From Dipteronia dyeriana (taxonomy: Eukaryota > Streptophyta > Magnoliopsida > Sapindales > Sapindaceae): a stretch of DNA of 64,000 nucleotides. Both the position numbers and the translations under genes were made by a program. Of this stretch, positions 20,272 to 31,099 are shown one piece after another. The first letter of the stretch is position 1. The number at the start of each line of letters is the position of its first letter. The stretch lies in assembly GCA_032871835.1 (NCBI GenBank), contig CM065299.1, positions 45,706,706 to 45,770,705 of the forward strand. Direction: 5' to 3'. The notes beneath the pieces are model-generated. The model worked only from the letters and a program-made list of their open reading frames with translations. It made no database searches and had not been told where the DNA came from.

Positions 20272-20830
20272 CGCATTATATGGCTAATTGTTTAAGTCTA
20301 CCACCACTAGGTCGAGCAGTACAGTTCTCTTACAAGGTGCCACTCCAATCTTTACGGGTAGCTTTACCATCCCGAGTGACCTGACCTCAAATCCTCTGAA
20401 TCCTCTAAGTGGAGTATGGAAAGGCTGTAGATCCTTTCGGTCCAACCTGAGTTGATCATAGGCGGCTACATTGAGAATATCTTCCGAACTTCCATTATCT
20501 ATCAGAATTCTCCTGACTTCCCGATGACTAATCCAAGCACTTATGACCAGGGCATCATTTGGCCGAACATCGACCCCATATGAGTCTCCTTCTGTGAATA
20601 TTATTGGGTCCCGTCCTTTCTTTACCCTTTTTGGGTGAGTTGATCATAGACGGCTACATTGAGAATATCTTCCGAACTTCCATTATCTATCAGGATTCTC
20701 CTGACTTCCCGATGACCAATCGAAGCACTTATGACCAGGGCATCATTTGGCCGAACATCGACCCTATGTGAGTCTCCTTCTGTGAATATTATTGGGTCCC
20801 GTCCTTTCTTTACCCTTTTCGGGTCTGGCT
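20272..20830 (-). pseudogene. Tat protease, broken by a duplication
   Basis: The minus strand gives REVRRILIDNGSSEDIL, the aspartic protease active site (DNGS, a usual Tat variant of DTGS), followed by AAYDQLRLDRKDLQPFHTPL and FEVRSLGMVKLPVKIGVAPC. The active-site segment is present twice because of a 188-bp tandem duplication (20,449-20,824). As 188 is not a multiple of three, the frame is destroyed upstream of the active site. Confidence 0.83.
20449..20824. repeat. 188-bp tandem duplication in the protease region
   Basis: 'gagttgatcata' begins at 20,449 and 20,637, and both units end with 'tttacccttttygggt'. Period 188 bp. By eye the copies differ at about seven positions, so the event is fairly recent relative to the element's overall decay. 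Confidence 0.92.
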
Positions 20831-22480
20831 AGACCGAGTTCACGTCAAAGTTATGTCTTGCCTCCACTGCTTCTCTGATTTCCTGTGTTCGCTCTCGGTT
20901 ACTTCTCCCATTGGATGGTCCTCCAAAGATTGTTTGTATTACTTTGTAGGCCTTTGGGCTGGCCCTTTGATTTTGACCAGATCTATGATTGGCCCTGATC
21001 TCTTTCTTTGTTTCTGACTTCTCATCTCTTTTCAAGATCACATCCTGAAGATGTCCCTCCCGAATGAGGGTTTCGATGTAATCTCTGAGCTGGTAACATT
21101 TGAAAGTCTCATGACCTGTTTTCTTGTGGAATCTGCAGTATTTGGTTATATCTCACCAAGCAAACTAAGACTGTCGGCGTGGCTCTTTTACCATATTTTT
21201 CTCTTTCAGTATGGCCTGAATTTCCTTCTGCTTTTTCCGAAGAGGGGTGTAGTTGGCCTATCTACCTCAGAACTTCTCCGTGTTCTGTTTGGCATTAATC
21301 CCATTTCCATCTTCCTTACTTTTTTCTTTGTTGTTTCCTTTCTGTTTTCCCTTTTGGTTCTGCACCTTTGACTCAGCGTCCTTGTCGGGTCTTCCTTCAT
21401 GCATATAACATCCTCTCGTGGCTAATTCTTCTTCTTCGACTAGTGCATATCCTCCCGCCATGTCCATCATATCTGAATATCTGGTTAGACGAGCTCTTCT
21501 TAAGTTAAAAGATAGCCGTCCATTCTATAGATTGTTAATGAATGCAGCGATTATCGCTTCGTCGCTTGCACTATCGATTTCTGATACCGTTTGGCCGAAT
21601 CTCCCCAGGTATTTCTTCAATGACTCATTTTTTCCTTGTTTGATTCGAAAAAGGTAAGCCACTGATTTTTTCTGTGAACGTTGCTCAGAAATTACCTTGA
21701 GAAACTCCTGCTTAGTTCACTGAACCTTTCAATGCTCGCTGAGAGCAATCTCCCGAACAATCTCAAGCCCGTGTCTCCTAGAGTTTGTGAAAAGTTGAGG
21801 CATAGTAAGGGATCGTTATGGGCATACTGGGCCATAGCACTTTCATAGCGTCTGGCGTGTTCTTTACGGTCTGTATCCTTCTTGAATTGCTCCACATGCG
21901 GCATCTTGAATCATTCTAGGAATAAAGTCCGTAAGATTTCAATAGTGAATGGACTATCAGAATCTTCGTCAGATAAATCGTTATACCCATAACGTCTGAC
22001 CAGTGCGTTCATTTGACGCCTATTGTTTTCGACTTCTCGAGTTAGGCTCTGAATTATGACATCTTTGTCTCTTACCGGACTTCCATGATGGTTAAATTGT
22101 TGGGTGATTGTCATTCCTCTCTCTGGCTCTTTAATTTGATGCTGAGTTTCATGGGTTGATTCTTGCAGGCATATGGTTCCGTGATGACCCTTGCGATGGT
22201 GCTGATCGCTATCTTCTGATGACGATCGATCCCTGTGCCGGTCATGTTTGTGGTGTCTTGCACGGGCTTTCTGATCATGGTTTTGCTTCTGGCGTGGTCA
22301 TTCCACTTCAGGTGTTTCACGTCCAGCCTGATAAATTGGACCAGAGTTCCTTCCGACTTCCAGTGCATTTAGTTCTGGCACCACTACAACCGAATGAAGC
22401 CTTACAGGTGGGAGGTTAGGACGTTGTGCTTCTTCTGCAACCAGTAGATCAACTTCTTCCTTTGCTACGTCTGCCACCAA
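20829..22480 (-). pseudogene. Tat gag polyprotein remnant
   Basis: In minus-strand order: a charged N-terminal part (22,480-22,111); LTREVENNRRQMNALVRRY (about 22,050) and DSPFTIEILRT (about 21,960); the retrotransposon_gag core at 21,904-21,692 (RRYESAMAQYAHNDPLLCLNFSQ, then ERFSELSRSF); SVAYLFRIKQGKNESLKKYL and ARLTRYSDMMDMAGGYALVE (21,660-21,430); a Lys-rich tract; then KYCRFHKKTGHETFKCYQL near 21,110-21,170, a CxxxH-C knuckle-like motif; and FGGPSNGRSN before protease. Frameshifts split it into about six ORFs. The gag of the plus-strand Tat fragment at 44.9-45.9 kb is collinear. Confidence 0.83.
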
Positions 22481-22676
22481 ATGTTACAGCGCCTCGCAGA
22501 AGCGTCGTGTTAGGTCTTCTCTGGTCAGAGGGATTTGTTGAATCCCTGCCAGGGATATTGGTTGGTCGGTTGCGGCGAGATCGCGTGAGCTACTGCCAAT
22601 ATGGATATTATCTGGCGATTTTTGGACATCTCTAGGACTGTTTCTACTTCACGCCATTACTTTTAATTAAATCGAA

Positions 22677-22702
22677 GGTTCAAGCCCCTCCATCTAACGC
22701 CA
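22677..22702 (-). promoter_or_regulatory. Primer-binding site of the Tat element
   Basis: The minus strand reads TGGCGTTAGATGGAGGGGC followed by TTGAACC, two bases from the LTR end ...GTCAACA. It begins TGG and extends into a T-arm-like TTGAACC, as expected for a tRNA 3' complement. I do not name the tRNA. The plus Tat fragment has TGGCGCTAAAAGGAGGGTG at the same place (44,879). Confidence 0.7.
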
Positions 22703-22704
22703 AT

Positions 22705-23583
22705 TGTTGACGTTGATTTTTGGATGTATGGAAAAAGTCAATAAGAATTGGATTTTAGCTATGATTTCAAAGAGAGAGAGAAGGAGAAAGTAATCGGACG
22801 TAAGTTTTACGTGGTAAAACTCCGATAACAGGAGAAACATCCACGGGTGGCTGAATAATCAACCAAGCCAAAATCCACTATTGAAAAGATTTACAACTCT
22901 TGATCTCTCTTTTTCCCTCTATTTTTCTATATTCTGTATATCTATTTTTTTTGACGAGATTATGTGTCTATTTATATGTTCATAGAACCCTAATCCTCTT
23001 TGTACAAGTAATAAAAGATCATTGTATTTAACTATGATTGGTTACTTGTTTGAAGTTGTCAGTCTTCATCCCTATTTCGGAGACTTGTATTGAGATCGAA
23101 TGGGACTCTAGTGATGTAGTCTAGTTAGGACTTATTTCCTTCTAAAAGCGTAGTCTTTTTGAAGAAATAAAATTGTTGTCTGATTTAGAGCCCTTTATGT
23201 TTGGTATTCTATTCTTCATGGAATTCCTCTTGGAATTCCTCTTTGATATGGATATCTTCCCTTAATTTAATGACTCGACTCGTGAGCTACGCACTGGGCT
23301 TTTTATTCAGTTTTCTTTATGTTTGTCCCGAGTAGAACACGATGTTAGCTGGTCCCGAATGTCGTCATCTTATCTCGAGTAGAAAATGTCATCAACTTGC
23401 CCCGAACATCTTTAGCTGACCCCGAGTAGTATATGACATCAATTGACTCCGAGTAGGTTTTGTTCAATACTTGTTTACTCGGGCTTCTTTGTCTTGTAGG
23501 ATATTTTTTGAATGCATATTCGGATGTCCACCAGGAAATTTTATCCTCCTTGTCAATGACCTGTACGTCTGATAAATTTTACA
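22705..23583 (-). repeat. 5' LTR of the minus Tat element (879 bp)
   Basis: Plus-strand ends are TGTTGACG ... TTTTACA. It is delimited on the left by the PBS and on the right by G-family LTR sequence starting abruptly at 23,584. It contains 'gtaagttttacgtggtaaaactccg' (matched inverted in the plus Tat LTR near 44,750), many CCCGAGTAGNA-type short motifs at 23,320-23,480, and 'gtcaatgacctgtacg' near its start in element sense (compare 44,149-44,165). Confidence 0.85.
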
Positions 23584-24195
23584 TACGACAATATCTATAA
23601 ATGAAGTCCTCTATCGATTAACAATTAAATATGACCAAACTATCGAGGATAGACAATGCTATATAATTGTAATCATTGATAGCAAAAATGATAACACTTG
23701 CAACAATAAGTCAATCATTTATCTCAGGATTGAGATAGACTCTCCGATTGTCTTCAAGTGAAAACTTTTATCCATTGACAATTCTAGATAAAGTATTTCA
23801 CTGTAATCATATTCAATGCACCTAGTGCACTAGATTCATTTGCCCAAAGGCACCACACTTTAATGATTTTAGGCTCATCATATCACATTTGATCCCACTC
23901 AAATCCTAGTAAAAGAATTTACAACTTTGACAAGATAAAGGTACCCAACCTTTATCTTAAGTTGTGAATATTATTCAAGACTAACTAAAGAATTGTGTCT
24001 ACCTCATACATATCCAGATGCACAAACAATTCTTCTTTTCTCATAGTCTTTTGACCTTAAGATTATTTACTTTTGACAATTATAATAATTAAACTATAAA
24101 TGCTATAAGATTTGTTAAACTAAAAATCACATTATTAATATGAAAAGATTGACAAATACATTATTACACTTTTGCTATTAAGCATAATCCTAACA
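23584..24195 (-). repeat. G-family LTR, partial minus copy
   Basis: Collinear in the same orientation with 59,170-59,770 (blocks 'atctataaatgaagtcctc', 'tatcgattaac', 'agtgcactagattc', 'caattcttcttttctcatag'), ending in ATAATCCTAACA as there. Its left part is missing at the Tat LTR boundary. This suggests that the Tat element inserted into, or replaced part of, an older G-family LTR. Confidence 0.85.
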
Positions 24196-24209
24196 TATTG
24201 TACACTCTA

Positions 24210-25997
24210 TGTTGGGGTTTTTGCCCTAAAGCTTGTAATTTGTAAATGTAAATTGAACATAAATAAAAGAAGCAGTTTATTCATTCAAAATGTTCATACT
24301 TTTTTATAACTTGTGCAATTAACATCCAAGATTGCTAGAAGTAATTTTGAACTGAGTATATGAATGTCGTATACAGATGAATTCAGTTTGAAATGAACAA
24401 ACTAAAGAGTTCATAGATAGCAAATAAAGCTGGGTACTTTATTTGGGGTTAATCCACAGCCTTGGTTCATTCCGTAATGTACGGTGATCTTATCCTGGAT
24501 CATTCATATGGTTATATAAGAATGGAGGCACCTTGTATCATGTGATCATATAGGAATGGGCCACATTTTGTATAAATCTCTCACTAAGATCCGTTTCGAG
24601 ATGAGATCCATAATTATCGACTGATGATGGGCATATGTGGGTGATCGTAATCCTAAGTGTCTTATCGACTCCTTCAGGTTAAACGTGGTCTTTGATATGT
24701 CATGGGTGAGGTCGGAGTTGCATTCCCGATCAATACGCTCCACATGTTAGGATCGTGGTTTGGCTTGTGGCTTGGAAGGTTTGTTTACAATAGTGGAATC
24801 CACTCTTCCTTGCGATAAGTAGATGGTAGTTCCATTAAGGGTTGATTCGGGGCTTGAACAATATGAACATTCTCCTAATTCTGTAAGGAATGTAGGATTT
24901 ATTGTTCATTAAAGAATGGATGGTACTTAATAGAAAGATAAAATTATAGGGGTATAATGGGCATTATGGCCCGTCTTTAATTATGAACTACTTATAGAGG
25001 ATTATACCATATGTAATAGCTATATCGATGGACACCGAAAGTTATTGGTTTATGTAAAAACATCTACAATCGAGAGAGTGCAGCTTCGGGTTTTTAATGG
25101 AATAACACTGAAGCTAATAATCATGAAATATTAATTAAAGAGTTTAATTAATTAATTTCAAGGATTAATGGAGCTCAAAATACCGTGGGTCCATTAGGTC
25201 CCCTTGCTAGCCCAATTGATTAAGGTAACAATGGTCACGTTTAATTAAATGGATTGTCAAATTAATTGTTTTAAGAAAGTAACACAATTCTATTTGGGAA
25301 TTAATTGAATAATGAGATTATTTAATTAACGAATGTTAATGATTATGTTAATTAAATAATTAGATTACATAAGTATGCGATTAATCATTAGTTGGATGGT
25401 GTTGATTCATATTCGTGTTTGAATGAAGATAAGATAATTTGATCATTTTATTTTTATTAAATTAAATATCAAATTTGAATTTAAAAAGTTTAAATTAAAA
25501 GTTATTAATTATCTTTAAAGATATTAGATATTTTAAAGGATTAATTAGTAAAAGTTATTAGTTAAAATAAATATAAGATATATTGTTTTAGAAAAAAAAA
25601 ACTGATTGAAAAAACTCATATCAACGCACAACTCTCAATTGCATGAGATGCAATTTGTGTGCGTAGAACAAAAATGGAAACAAAAACCTAGATAGTCTAG
25701 ACAGGCGGCCAAAGAAAAAAAAATACTTTGGTACTTCTTCTCTTCATCCACTTGTTGTTCCTGAGGCGTGACACACCCATATACTGTTGCCAATCGCGGG
25801 ACATAGCCGGAAAGATCTTATGGTTCTAATTAGGAAGTAAATCGAAAAAGAAGGTAGGAGTCTTCAAACGCTGGTATGAAATCATTTCATTTCCTTCTTA
25901 TTGTTTTCATTTATATTCTACAAATGGGTTAATTTATGATTGCATTGAAAATTTTAAAACCCTTTCGATGTGCAATCTGTAACCCTAAGCATCAACA
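24210..25997 (+). repeat. 5' LTR of Copia B (1,788 bp)
   Basis: TGTTGGGGTTTTTGCCC ... AAGCATCAACA, bounded by the target duplication on the left and the PBS on the right. It shares start, end and internal blocks with the inverted LTRs at 3253-5188 and 28,685-30,731 and with 32,402-33,384. The ORF at 24,546-24,743 is LTR sequence. Confidence 0.9.
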
Positions 25998-26000
25998 AAG

Positions 26001-26013
26001 TGGTATTAGAGCC
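26001..26013 (+). promoter_or_regulatory. Primer-binding site, initiator-Met type (element B)
   Basis: TGGTATTAGAGCC, one mismatch from TGGTATCAGAGCC, three bases after the LTR end ATCAACA. Confidence 0.88.
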
Positions 26014-28093
26014 TTTTTTGTACAGTATAATCAAATTCAATTGCTTCTGATTACGTGTATGAATGTGTAGGCATTGTCTTTATGATTGTATGAATGTTTA
26101 TAATTTAATAGTTTAATTTAAATGTGGTTGATCGTAAATTTTTATGGTACAATGGATTTAAGGGTTTTGGATATTAATTGTAATATTATTTTTCTCATGT
26201 AATATTAATTATGGGTTGTATAATATTTGTATGCTGCAATTGTTTTTATTAATGTTAATCAATGAAGCACGACGATCCGAAAGACAGACATGCAACAACC
26301 CGTGCGATGTGGAGCACAATTGTTATGCATGTGTACAGCAGGCGCACATCAGATGTGCAAAGCACATGCATCACATGCACAAGGGTTACACGTTGCACTG
26401 CTTCAATATTTTGATTTGCACATCAGATGCATGCGCATGCATCACAAAGGTCTGTTGCACTGGTTTCAAATTTTACACATTAGATGTGCAAAGCACATGC
26501 ATCATAAAGGCATGTTCTGTTGCGTGGTACACAACTACGACTAACTTTGTGTTTGATACAAATATGCATGCCACATGTTGTGAATTGCCTTGCTATATCA
26601 CATGTGCAAGTGTTGCTCAAAATGTTGTGTTCTTTGAGCAGCAATCACGCACTCCCCATCCGCAAGTGTTGTGGCTGCGTGTACACGAGCATATTTGGGC
26701 AAAAAAAAATTGTAGGGAAATCCTGAGCCTACGAAATATGTTAGAGTAACATTTGGGCTTTAAGTATTTAATCCATGAGATGGATCCATTAAAATAAATC
26801 AAATCAAGTTTGACTTGATTTTAGGCCCAAAAGATATTACAGATGAAATTGAAGATTTTTGGAATTACAAGAAGGCCAAGGATTGCCTTGGATATTTTTT
26901 GTAATTAGATTTTTTTTTTAAGTTACATAAACCTATCATACTCGGTCAATTCATGTATGCTTCATTTATGTGATAATTAACACACTGCCATGCATACACA
27001 TGCCATATAGATTGGTAGTGCCTACACATATATGTGCTGATATGTCATGCATGCATTATAGCCATCTATATTATGTGTTTATTTTTTAATTTGATTAAAA
27101 TGGGTAATTCACATAATTGGATATAAATTAATGGGATTATTTTTTAGGAGTAAAAACATGGTAATTCTCATTAATAACAAATCTTTTAATTAAAAACCTT
27201 AATTAGTTAGATTAGTATGGTCCTTTATAAATATTAGGATTAATTTGATTAAGTCCCTAATAATAATTGGACATAATAATGTGTTTAGTTTTAATAGTTA
27301 AAACTTGACAAATACACATTTAATAATTCTAGTCCTACTAAATAGTTTACTTAGATTATAATTATCACTAATGAACTAGATTTCTAAGAGTTAAAAGTCA
27401 AACTAGTTTATTTTTTATTGGAATAGGACTATAACAATTTTGTTATTAATGCACTAGACGCTTATATTGAATTTAGTTATTTAATTTATTTTAATCTAGG
27501 TGCATTAATAATAATAGAAAACCTTATTCTTAATATAGTGAGTGGGAGAGGGATATATGATATTATATCCCGCGATCTCCATCATTAGTTAAACACCGTA
27601 AGATTCGAGTAGGGCGTCATGACGGCTTTGCTTTCATCTTCCCTAAGGAGGGTTTCCATAAGAATCAATACCAAGGTTGACTTCCTAACGGATATAATTT
27701 CTAACCGGATTTTAGGATTGAACGACCATAAGGCGGCAATTCTCGAGTTATGCTCATGAGATCTGAAATGATGGGTTACACTCACAAGGTTTTAATTAAA
27801 TTGGTTAATTAAAAACATAACTAAATAAACGATGGTTGAATGATATTGGAAAAAAAATAAAATTGGTATATCATTTGATTGAGAAGGTCTCGATCCAACA
27901 TTCAAGAATTTGACCGAGCCTAAAAAGACACTTGCTTGTGGTATGTTTGATTGTCGTGGCATAGAAACATTGTTTTCTTAGAATTGTTCTTGCTCATTAA
28001 ACATTTTTATGCATCATGTTTAGTTTATATTGAACATTCGTACATGTTTTGAATGTATGGTTGAGTGAATTCTTAATTTATATTTTTTCAGCC
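26014..28093 (+). other. Long leader of Copia B with internal repeats
   Basis: About 2.1 kb between PBS and gag. It matches the inverted leader of element A near both ends (for example 'tgaatgtttataattt', 'gatcgtaaattttta'; later 'agtgggagagggatatatga', 'tatatcccgcgatctcc'). The 177-codon ORF at 26,216-26,749 is Cys- and His-rich because of repeated TGCA-rich sequence and has no recognisable domain. ORF 27,585-27,785 (minus) is likewise unsupported. Confidence 0.7.
26340..26521. repeat. GCACATCAGATGTGCAAAGC repeats in the leader
   Basis: Three imperfect units at 26,341, 26,418 and 26,475: gcacatcagatgtgcaaagc, gcacatcagatgcatgcgc and cacattagatgtgcaaagc. Each is followed by acatgcatca or gcatgcatca and then about 20-40 bp of variable spacer with 'tgttgca' or 'gttgc'. 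GCACATC/GATGTGC gives each unit local dyad symmetry. Element A has an unrelated repeat cluster in its own leader. Confidence 0.75.
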
Positions 28094-28634
28094 ATGTCAT
28101 CTACACTATTACAAATCCTAGCCAGTGACAAATTAACTGGTGATAACTACGCTAAATGGAAACATAACATAAATGCAATCTTGGTCACCAAGGACCTAAA
28201 CTCTGTCCTTACGAAGGAATGTCCTCCAACGTCTACTGACCATGCTACACGAACTGTTCTAGAGGGATATGAAAAATGGGTTTCATCAGATTAGAAAGCC
28301 CAAACATATCTACTAGCTAGTATGACAGACGTGCTTGTCACTGAGCATGAAGCAGTGGGTACTGCATTTGAAATAATGAAGTCAATGTAGGCTATGTTCA
28401 AGCAGCCCTATGAGGAAAAACGTTATAAAAATGTTCATTCTGCAATGCTTACTCGGATGAAAGAGGGCGTATCTATTCGGGAACATGTTCTGAACATGAT
28501 GTCCTAATTTTACACGGTAGAAATCAATGACAAGGCCATTGATGAACCTAGTCAAGTGGGCATCATGTTGATGACTCTTCTAAAGAGTTTTGATCAGTTC
28601 AAGAGTAACTGTAGGATAAATCAAGCTAAGGTTA
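28094..28634 (+). pseudogene. Copia gag fragment (element B)
   Basis: Starts MSSTLLQILASDKLTGDNY, then AKWKHNINAIL and NSVLTKECPP, the same N-terminus as element A. It continues with TDVLVTEHEAVGTA-like, MLTRMKEGVSIREHVLNMM (the LxxLKMxEGxSVxEHV UBN2 motif) and IMLMTLLKSFDQFKSN blocks. In-frame stops occur near 28,293 and 28,390 and again at about 28,507. Gag is cut at 28,634, where LTR sequence begins, so its C-terminus, zinc knuckle and all of pol are gone. The ATG at 28,094 is chosen over the upstream one at 28,049 because it aligns with the family start. Confidence 0.87.
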
Positions 28635-28684
28635 TGTTTGGGTTTATGCCTTAAAGCTTGTAGTTTGTAAATGGAATATTAACA
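28635..28684 (+). repeat. First ~50 bp of a plus-oriented B-family LTR
   Basis: TGTTTGGGTTTATGCC and 'ttaaagcttgtagtttgtaaatgg' match the start of the LTR at 24,210. After about 50 bp the sequence switches to an inverted LTR. The plus LTR resumes at about 30,732, so the inverted copy interrupts it. Confidence 0.78.
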
Positions 28685-29145
28685 TAATTTGTATCTGGGG
28701 TCAGTGAACTTTGGATCATAATTATTTTTTGAAACTAATGCATACAATATGTAAACACAGGAAATTGCAATCAATATAATCAGAAGAAGAAAATCTTACC
28801 AACGTTTGGAGGCTCTTTCACTTTATGATATGCTCATTCTCAACCACTCTTACCAACATTTGGAGACTCCTACACTTTATGATGTGTTTCTGTCTGAACA
28901 CTCGATCTTCCTCACTATCTCCCGAATCTGGTAACTGCGTGTGGGTGCGTCACGGTCTCAGGAACTTGAATAGAGGATGTATAGAAATACTTGAAGAAAC
29001 TCTTTCTTATCAATTTGGTGTATTGATTTCACGCATACATAAATTACATCTCAAACAAAACTTATGCTTTTTTTTTTTGTGTGAGTATCAGGTACACACC
29101 AAAAAAACAAAATCAACTTTTTTTCTTAATCTTTCCTTACGCCTG

Positions 29146-29154
29146 CACACACAC

Positions 29155-29216
<62 letters not shown>

Positions 29217-29217
29217 A
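29146..29217. repeat. (CA)n(TA)n(TG)n palindromic microsatellite
   Basis: About 23 bp of CA repeats, about 32 bp of AT/TA repeats and about 18 bp of GT repeats in direct succession. CA on one side is complementary to TG on the other, so the 72-bp block is a near-perfect inverted repeat around a self-complementary AT core. It lies inside the inverted LTR and has no counterpart in LTR A. Confidence 0.95.
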
Positions 29218-29598
29218 TTAGGTATTTGCATCATATGCAAATTCTTCTTTTGACTATTGTTTCACGTGCACCCACCAATTTGCATCCAATGCAATCTCTT
29301 GTGTTATTAAATGATATATATCTTTTAACTATCCTTTTCAAATATATCAAATATTTTAAAAGTGCTAATAAGTATTTTAAATTTAAATTTAAATTCAAAT
29401 ACTTAGATAAATGATTTAGTAAAAATAAAATAATCCTATTATTTTGTCTTCACCTAAATCCAAATATCAACTAACGTCCTCCAATTAATAGTTAATTAAT
29501 AATTCATAATTATCAATATAATTAAATAATCTAATTATTTAATTAATTTAACTATTAACATTCATTAATTAAATAATCTCATTATTCAATTAATTCGA

Positions 29599-29658
<60 letters not shown>
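29599..29658. repeat. (AT)n(GT)n microsatellite
   Basis: Eight or so AT units followed by about 21 GT units, then 'cacttttgtgac'. In LTR A the corresponding place reads 'taagtgtcactttcgtaac' without the repeat, so it expanded in this copy. Confidence 0.95.
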
Positions 29659-29659
<1 letters not shown>

Positions 29660-30731
29660 ACTTTTGTGACACAATTAATTGGACAATCCAATTAATTAAC
29701 CGTGACCCTTGTTACCTAAATCGATCGGGCTAGCAAGGGGACTCTAGTGGACCCGCGGTATTTTGAGCTCCAATAATCCTCGGAATCATTAATTAAACTC
29801 TTTAATTAATATTCCTTGATTATTAACTCCGGTGTTATTTCACTAAAAATCGAAGCTACACTCTCTCAACTGTAGACGCTTTTACACAGACCGATACAAC
29901 TCGGTGTCCATCGATATAGCTATTACATATGGTGTGATCCTCCAAAATAGTTCATAATTAGAGTTGGGTCATAATGTCCATTATACCCCTCGAATTACAT
30001 ATATCCTTTAAGTACCGTTGATTCTCTAATGGGCAGTAAATCCTATTTCCAAACGAAATTAGGAGAGCGCTCATATTGTCCAAGCCCCGAATCAACCCTT
30101 AAGGGAACTATCGTATACTTCTCATAAGAAGGAGTGGATTCCACTATTGTCTACAAATCTTCCCAGCCATAAGCTAACCCGCAATCCCAACATACGGAGT
30201 ATATTGATCGGAAACTGCATCCGATCTCACCCATGGTATATCGAAGACCACGATCTAACCTGAAGAGTCGATAAGACACTTAGGATTAAGATCACCCATA
30301 TATAGCCATCACTAGTTGATATATATAAATCTTATCAGTAAACAGATCTTGGTGAGAGATTCATATAGATCATGGAACAGTCCTAAATGATCACATCATA
30401 CAAGGCCCCTCCATTCCCATATCTCATATGAATGATTCAGGATGGAATCACCGTACATTACGGAATGGACCGCAGCTATAGATTAACCACAAATAAAGTA
30501 CCCAACTATATTTGTTATCTATGGACTCTTTACATTGCACGTCTCTTACTGTATCCATCTGTATATGACACTCATTTACACAGTTCGAGATTACATCCAA
30601 CAATCTTGGATGTTAAATATATATATACAAGTTATAAGATGAACAACACAACAAGAATGAATTGAAATTTTCCTTTTATGTATTTTATAAATCCATTTAC
30701 AAATTACATCTTTAGGTCATAAACCCCAACA

Positions 30732-31068
30732 TTTAATTCATCTTCTTATGTCATATATTGTGTACAACTTGTGCCTTTAACATCCAAGATTGCTGGATGT
30801 ACTCTTGAACTCTGTATGCGAATGTCATATATAGATGGATACAGTAAGAGACGTACAATCTAAAGAGTCCGTAGATATCAAATAAAGTTGGGTACTTTAT
30901 TTTGGTTAATCTACAGCTGCGGTTAATTCTGTAATATACGGTGATCCTGTCATGGATAATCATATATAGATATGAGAATGGAGGCACCTTTTATGTTGTG
31001 ATCATAAAAGACAGGGCCATGATCTATATGAATCTATCACTAAGATCCGTTTAACAATGAGATTCATA

Positions 31069-31099
<31 letters not shown>

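Larger units (their letters stand above)
15950..23583 (-). mobile_element. Ty3/Gypsy retrotransposon of the Tat lineage
   Basis: On the minus strand: LTR (23,583-22,705), PBS (22,702), gag (about 22,480-20,830), protease (about 20,800-20,280), RT (20,271-19,062), RNase H connection (19,007-18,693), a second RNase H of archaeal type (18,629-18,234), integrase (18,067-16,998) and a repeat-bearing 3' region. RT before integrase is the Gypsy order, and the extra RNase H marks the plant Tat lineage. A 3' LTR is not seen. Several frameshifts, a 188-bp duplication in protease and catalytic changes make it defective. Length compares with non-Ogre Tat elements. The left limit is approximate. Confidence 0.87.
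28685..30731 (-). repeat. Inverted B-family LTR nested in a plus-oriented LTR
   Basis: Collinear on the minus strand with the element A LTR: from 'gtatctggggtcagtgaac' (compare 3318) to 'ctttaggtcataaaccccaaca' (compare 5169-5188). It lacks about 57 bp at its 3' end compared with LTR A, so no PBS is left. It carries two large microsatellites not present in LTR A. ORFs at 28,825-29,414 and 30,432-30,665 are LTR sequence. Confidence 0.85.

Noticed and set aside
26216..26749. 177-codon Cys/His-rich plus-strand ORF as a novel gene
   Set aside because: It lies in the Copia B leader. Its composition comes from TGCA-rich repeats, overlapping frames are equally open, and no domain pattern is visible.
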